Below the pieces are notes generated by a model that saw nothing but the letters and a program-made list of their open reading frames with translations, ran no database searches and had not been told where the DNA came from. This document shows, piece by piece, positions 60,019 to 64,000 of a stretch of 64,000 bases of DNA; the stretch's first letter is position 1, and each line of letters begins with the position of its first letter. The translations under genes and the position numbers were made by a program. The stretch comes from Nocardia exalbida NBRC 100660 (GTDB lineage Bacteria > Actinomycetota > Actinomycetes > Mycobacteriales > Mycobacteriaceae): the NCBI RefSeq assembly GCF_000308575.1, contig NZ_BAFZ01000163.1, positions 1 through 64,000 on the forward strand, given 5' to 3'.

Positions 60019-60795
60019 CTAAACGCGGGTGGCGAACTTGATCTTGCGGCCGAGAGTGTGCGGTTGTTGCTGGGCGACGATCGTTTCCTGGACGCGCTCG
60101 CGGCTGCTGCGCACGATCTCCATCGCCTCCTTCACCGCGACGTCGATGTCCATCACGGTGGGGATGTCGAGCATCGAGACGATGGATTCCAGGCGCTGTT
60201 CCGGGGTGCCGCGTACCGTCACGACCGGCTGCCCGAGCTCGCTGATCGCGTGCAGCAGTTGCCGATCGGAGATGGCGCGGTAGCGCTCGTCGACCGGCCG
60301 GTGGCCGTCGGGGTCCATCGGCACCTCCACCGGGAGGTGGAAGAAGATGTCGTAGTTCTGCCGTGCCCGCTGCCGGGCCATATCGCCGTAGGCGTTGAGG
60401 TAGCGGCGGTAGAACGGCCGGCCGGGCAGCGTGATGGTGTTCTTGACGGCCTTGTGCCATCGGCTCGATCCGGGGTTGGGACCGGTGACCAGTCGCGTGG
60501 TGCCGTAGACCCACTCGTTGAGCACCGAGCCGTCGGCGATGAATCCGCCTTGGGCGTCGAGGATCGCCTCGGCCTGGATGCGAAGTTCCAGCCTGCGGAA
60601 GCCGAGCGCCATCAGTTCGGTGGTGCTCAAATCCTGGAACCGCATGCCCGGGTAGAGCTCGGTGACCACCTCGCGGGCGGAGGAGGCGTCCACCCGGGGG
60701 ATGCCGGTCAGCAGGGACAGCGCCGTGGAGGTCGTGGTCTTTCCGGTCGAATAGGTTCCGGAGATGACGATGCGTCGATAGTTGTTTCCCGACAT
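60019..60795 (-). CDS. P-loop NTPase/kinase-like protein (AAA_28-type)
   Basis: The product has 258 residues. Walker A is IVISGTYSTGKTTTSTAL (about 9-26). A kinase-like GGFIADGSVLNEWVYG segment (about 84-99) and a later FFHLPVEVPMDPDGHRPVDE stretch are compatible with a small-molecule kinase, as in NadR-like AAA_28 proteins. AAAGG seven bases before the ATG. It lies in the PKS operon between AvrD and the methyltransferase and may phosphorylate an intermediate, by inference. Confidence 0.8.
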   Translation of the reverse strand: MSGNNYRRIVISGTYSTGKTTTSTALSLLTGIPRVDASSAREVVTELYPGMRFQDLSTTELMALGFRRLELRIQAEAILDAQGGFIADGSVLNEWVYGTTRLVTGPNPGSSRWHKAVKNTITLPGRPFYRRYLNAYGDMARQRARQNYDIFFHLPVEVPMDPDGHRPVDERYRAISDRQLLHAISELGQPVVTVRGTPEQRLESIVSMLDIPTVMDIDVAVKEAMEIVRSSRERVQETIVAQQQPHTLGRKIKFATRV

Positions 60796-60830
60796 GAGAG
60801 TGCCTTTCCGATCGTTCGGGGATGCGCGGG

Positions 60831-61793
60831 TCAGGCGGGCAGCCGGTGCGCGAGGTCGTAGCGGATCTCGCAGCCCGCGAAATCCGATGCCCAGCTGGAG
60901 ATGCGCCAGTCGCCGCCGCCGAAGGCGAGGACCATCGAGCGCACCATGTGCGTGGTCGCGGTGCCGGAGGTGAGTGGCGCCGGGGGAGCGGACGCGCGCG
61001 CGGTCATCCGGCGCATCCACAGCGTTTCGCTGTCTTTGCGGGCGATGTTGTCCAGCTCGTAGAGCACGACCTGGGACAGTTGCGCCAGGATCACCGTCGC
61101 GTCGACCAGCGTCACCGAAGGCTGGTAGGCGTCGGCCACGCCCTGCCAGGGGCCCGCCGAATCCGGTTCCGCCAGAGCGAAATCGGCGTGCGCGCGGCTG
61201 CCGCCGTCGGAGACGACGACGTTGCGCAGATACTGCCCGCGGGTGTAGACCCCGCCGTGGAAGTATCCCCGCCCGGTCTCGTGCACGGTGCGCCGTGTGG
61301 CCTGCGGCGGTCGCGGCGGCGCGGGCAGCTCCACGGTGGCCTCGAGGCTCATGCCGCCGCCCAGCGCTCCGGTGATGCTGATCGTGTTTCCTTCCACCGC
61401 GACGACCGTCGCGCTGATCGGGAACTCCTCCAGCGATTCCGTCGCGATGGTTCCGCTGCTGAATTGGACGTACGGCACCCAGCACGACCGGATGTCGCTG
61501 TCGGTGAGCCCGTAGCACTCGCGCAGGATCACCTCGAGCAGCCGGTAGCCGAAGATCGAGCAGTCGATGCTGCTGACGTGCGGCACCAGCACCCGGGTGC
61601 TCTTACGCGACCAGTCCAGCGGATAGTGCACGCCGGCCGTGGCTGTCAGCCGCGGACGGTCCTGCGCGTCGCGGTCGAGGACGATGTCGAAGATGCGGTG
61701 CGTGATCCGCTTGTACCCCTCGCCGAAGAACCGCCCGTCCCGGTGGCCCAGCACGGTGTCGATATCGGCGTAGGCGATCAGCTCGGTGGACAT
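60831..61793 (-). CDS. AvrD-family protein
   Basis: The product has 320 residues. The N-terminus reads YADIDTVLGHRDGRFFGEGY, KRITHRIFDIVLD, as in AvrD proteins; further on are SSIDCSIFGYRLLEVIL and a C-terminal half ending with the FAGCEIRYDLAHRLP segment. AvrD of Pseudomonas syringae directs syringolide elicitors, thought to be made by joining a sugar to a beta-keto acyl chain. Here it follows a PKS without a thioesterase by 11 bases. It could release the chain. The start has AAAGGA six bases upstream. Confidence 0.75.
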   Translation of the reverse strand: MSTELIAYADIDTVLGHRDGRFFGEGYKRITHRIFDIVLDRDAQDRPRLTATAGVHYPLDWSRKSTRVLVPHVSSIDCSIFGYRLLEVILRECYGLTDSDIRSCWVPYVQFSSGTIATESLEEFPISATVVAVEGNTISITGALGGGMSLEATVELPAPPRPPQATRRTVHETGRGYFHGGVYTRGQYLRNVVVSDGGSRAHADFALAEPDSAGPWQGVADAYQPSVTLVDATVILAQLSQVVLYELDNIARKDSETLWMRRMTARASAPPAPLTSGTATTHMVRSMVLAFGGGDWRISSWASDFAGCEIRYDLAHRLPA

Positions 61794-61804
61794 GTGGGTT
61801 CCTT

Positions 61805-64000
61805 TCATGCCGCGGCCTGCGCGTCGGCGGGCTCGGCGAACTGGCTGACCATCTTGGCGCCGATGCCGCGCAAGGACAGGCCCCGGCTGAGTTCGAGTGC
61901 GGAGATCTTGACGTCGAGCTCTTTCTCGGTGCGGGCCCCGAATTCCATCGCCATGAGCGAGTCCATGCCGAGGTCGGTGACCGGCTCATCGATGTTGATG
62001 GCGTCGGTGTCCACGCCGAGCACCACCGCGAGTTGATGGGCGAGGCGCTGGGCGACGAAGTCGGCGCGCTGTTCGCTGGGCAGCGTGAGGATCTCGGCAC
62101 GCAGGGTGCCGCCTGCCTCGCCGCCGACTCCGATGTCGGCGAGCAACTGGCCGAAGCGGCGGGTGTCGGTGGACGGCCGCGCCACCCGCGACCACACCGT
62201 CCAGTCGATATCGGCCACCGCGACCTGAGCGCTGTCGAGTGCCAGGCATTCGCGCAGCAGGGCGGTGGCGCGGTCCATGTCGATGGGCAGGAAGCCGATC
62301 GACTTCACGTAGTCCGCCAGTGCCTCGGTCTTGTCGGCCATGCCGCCGCCGCTCATGAAGCCCCAGTTCACCGCCAGCGCCGCGGCGCCGCGGGCACGCC
62401 GGTCGGCCGCGAGCGCGTCCAAGGCGGCGTTGGCGGCGGCGTAACCGACCTGCGGGGTGATGCAGCCCAGCGCGCTGATCGAGGAGTAGAGCACGAACAT
62501 GTCCAGTTCGATCCCCGCGGCCTCGACCGCCCGGTCCAGATGCTGGGCGCCACGCACTTTGGCGAACAGCTCGTCGAGCGACTCGCGCGTGATCTGCGGG
62601 ATCGGCAAGTTGTTCACCACCCCCGCGGCGTGGAAGATCCCGCGCAGCGGTGCGACCGACCGGATACGGTCCACCAGCGCTGCCGTGGCGGCGTAGTCGG
62701 CGATGTCCACTCGTTCCTCGATCACCGCCACGCCCGCCGCGGTGAACGCCGCGACCTGGTCCCTGGCCTGGGGCGTGGACGCGCCGCTGCGGCCGACCAG
62801 CACGAGTTTCCGTGCGCCCTCGGCGACCAGCCAGCGGGCGGTGGCCAGGCCGAAGCCACCGAAGCCGCCGGTCACCAGATAGCAGCCGTCCGGGTCGATG
62901 CGCGGGTGGGCGAGTGCGGGGCGCACCATCGGCTGTGCTTCGCGCAGGTCCAGCACAACCCGGCCGATCTGGTCGGAGCGTGCCACGGACTCGAACGCCG
63001 CCGCCAGCTCCGACACCGGATAAGCCGTATAGGGCAGGTACTGGTATGTGCCCGAGCGCAATGCCGCGTGGCTCGCCCGCATCGGCGTGCGCAGCAGTTC
63101 CGGGTCGTGGGCGAGCGCGCGATCCATGTCGACGGAGAAGAAGGTGAGGTTGCGGTCGAAGGGGCCGAGATCGATGACGCCGCCGGTGTAGATGTCGGCC
63201 TTGCCGATATCGACCACACGACCGAATTCGGCAGCGACCCGGAAGTTCTGGCGCAGGATCTCGCCGGGCGCCGAACTGTAGACGACGTCGACGCCGCGTC
63301 CGGCGGTCAGATCGGCGATCTCGTCGACGAAGTCGGCCGATCGCGAGTTCAGCACGTGCTGCGCGCCGAGCAGGCGCACCTGCGCACGCCGCTCGGGCGT
63401 GCCCGCCGTCGCGATCACCGTCGCTCCGATGTCCAGCGCGACCTGCACCGCGGCCATACCCATGCCGCCCGCCGCGCCGTGCACGAGCACCGTCTCACCC
63501 GGCCGCAGGCGCGCCAGTGTCCGCAGCCCGAATTCGGCGGTCAGGAACGGCAATCCGGATCCGCAGGTGAGCGGGTCGTAGTCCTCTCCGGACAGCAGCT
63601 GGTGCGGTAGCGTGGCGCCCGCGTCGACGGGCATGGTCACGTACTTGCGGAAGATGTCCCTGGCGCACACCATCATCCGGTCGCCGACCGCGACGCCGGT
63701 GACGCCGGGCCCGACGCGCTCGACCACGCCGGAGCCCTCCATCCCGACCGTCGTGCCGAAATAGGTTCCCGCGAGTTCCTTTTCGGTGAGCACGCCGATG
63801 ACCTTCATCGCGTCCTTGTAGTTGAGCCCGGCCGTCTCCATCCGGACCTCGATCTCGCCCGGACCGGGCGCGACCCGGTCGACTCGGCGCAACGCCAGGT
63901 CGGACAACAACCGGGACTTCGGAATCTCCACCACGAAAGAGGCTTCCGGGTCCGACAGCGGGACGGCGCGGTTGCGCTCGTCGAGGTGGGTGCCGAAATT
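61805..64000 (-). CDS. Type I polyketide synthase, C-terminal ER-KR-ACP (partial)
   Basis: The gene continues past the right edge; 731 residues are in the window in frame to the last base. An enoylreductase domain (about 20-345) contains GLNYKDAMKV, VLVHGAAGGMGMAAVQVA. A ketoreductase (about 370-555) has LVTGGFGGFGLATARWL, and the catalytic YSSISALG, then QVGYAAANAALDAL. The C-terminal ACP has the phosphopantetheine Ser in LGMDSLMAM (about 675). The chain ends after the ACP, with no thioesterase. A fully reducing module of this kind would produce a saturated acyl chain. It leads the operon with AvrD, NTPase and methyltransferase. Confidence 0.93.
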   Translation of the reverse strand, partial: NFGTHLDERNRAVPLSDPEASFVVEIPKSRLLSDLALRRVDRVAPGPGEIEVRMETAGLNYKDAMKVIGVLTEKELAGTYFGTTVGMEGSGVVERVGPGVTGVAVGDRMMVCARDIFRKYVTMPVDAGATLPHQLLSGEDYDPLTCGSGLPFLTAEFGLRTLARLRPGETVLVHGAAGGMGMAAVQVALDIGATVIATAGTPERRAQVRLLGAQHVLNSRSADFVDEIADLTAGRGVDVVYSSAPGEILRQNFRVAAEFGRVVDIGKADIYTGGVIDLGPFDRNLTFFSVDMDRALAHDPELLRTPMRASHAALRSGTYQYLPYTAYPVSELAAAFESVARSDQIGRVVLDLREAQPMVRPALAHPRIDPDGCYLVTGGFGGFGLATARWLVAEGARKLVLVGRSGASTPQARDQVAAFTAAGVAVIEERVDIADYAATAALVDRIRSVAPLRGIFHAAGVVNNLPIPQITRESLDELFAKVRGAQHLDRAVEAAGIELDMFVLYSSISALGCITPQVGYAAANAALDALAADRRARGAAALAVNWGFMSGGGMADKTEALADYVKSIGFLPIDMDRATALLRECLALDSAQVAVADIDWTVWSRVARPSTDTRRFGQLLADIGVGGEAGGTLRAEILTLPSEQRADFVAQRLAHQLAVVLGVDTDAINIDEPVTDLGMDSLMAMEFGARTEKELDVKISALELSRGLSLRGIGAKMVSQFAEPADAQAAA

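Noticed and set aside
62033..63610. Plus-strand 525-codon open frame at the right end
   Set aside because: Antisense to the PKS ER-KR-ACP region with no recognisable domain.

Overview
The window is high-GC actinobacterial DNA, most likely from Nocardia or a close mycolic-acid relative. This is inferred from the GC-rich third codon positions, the GTG/TTG starts, a furA-katG pair, a close DosR/DosS pair with an Acg-type nitroreductase, and large NRPS and PKS genes. All genes are bacterial and chromosomal in style. I see no insertion sequence, prophage, CRISPR array, rRNA or tRNA. Two biosynthetic genes are cut by the window edges: an NRPS at the left and a type I PKS at the right.

Layout, 1-17 kb. 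The 5' part of an NRPS gene (minus strand) is followed by a small secreted protein and a GntR regulator/cache-domain pair. Next is a complete D-glucarate catabolic island: a divergent LysR regulator, glucarate dehydratase, a 5-dehydro-4-deoxyglucarate dehydratase, alpha-ketoglutarate semialdehyde dehydrogenase and an MFS importer. Its two catabolic promoters share an identical architecture. Then come two paralogous small proteins, a phospholipid acyltransferase, and a tight four-gene membrane operon (13.3-17.0 kb) with a cupredoxin-like lipoprotein and a duplicated His/Asp motif.

Layout, 17-41 kb. A hypoxia/redox block holds DosR and DosS, an O-methyltransferase, a DUF2267 protein, an Acg-like nitroreductase and a small membrane protein. 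DosR-box-like palindromes lie upstream of three of its transcription units. After it come an IclR regulator, an NTF2-like secreted protein, about 1 kb of apparently decayed DNA, a metallo-beta-lactamase-fold hydrolase, a DoxX-like protein, PhoU, katG-furA, an alcohol dehydrogenase with an SRPBCC protein, an enoyl-CoA hydratase, an orphan solute-binding lipoprotein, a short Rho paralogue, and a Tat-exported DyP peroxidase beside a PCu(A)C copper chaperone.

Layout, 41-53.6 kb. Several regulator/target pairs have visible operators: TetR with a secreted lipase, and MarR with a drug-efflux MFS protein. An OmpR/HisKA two-component system is followed by a DUF4173 membrane protein. A compact toxin-antitoxin-like pair, an alpha/beta hydrolase, a LOG-like protein and a DUF72 protein follow. 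A CytX-type permease lies behind a clear TPP riboswitch whose 3' strand contains the ribosome binding site.

Layout, 53.6-64 kb. This part looks like secondary metabolism. It has a divergent P450 lacking the ExxR arginine, a StyA-like flavin monooxygenase, a large LuxR-type ATPase regulator, and a minus-strand operon of type I PKS (ER-KR-ACP end, no thioesterase), an AvrD-family protein, a P-loop NTPase and a methyltransferase. The PKS-AvrD operon and the four-gene membrane operon are the best candidates for undescribed systems.
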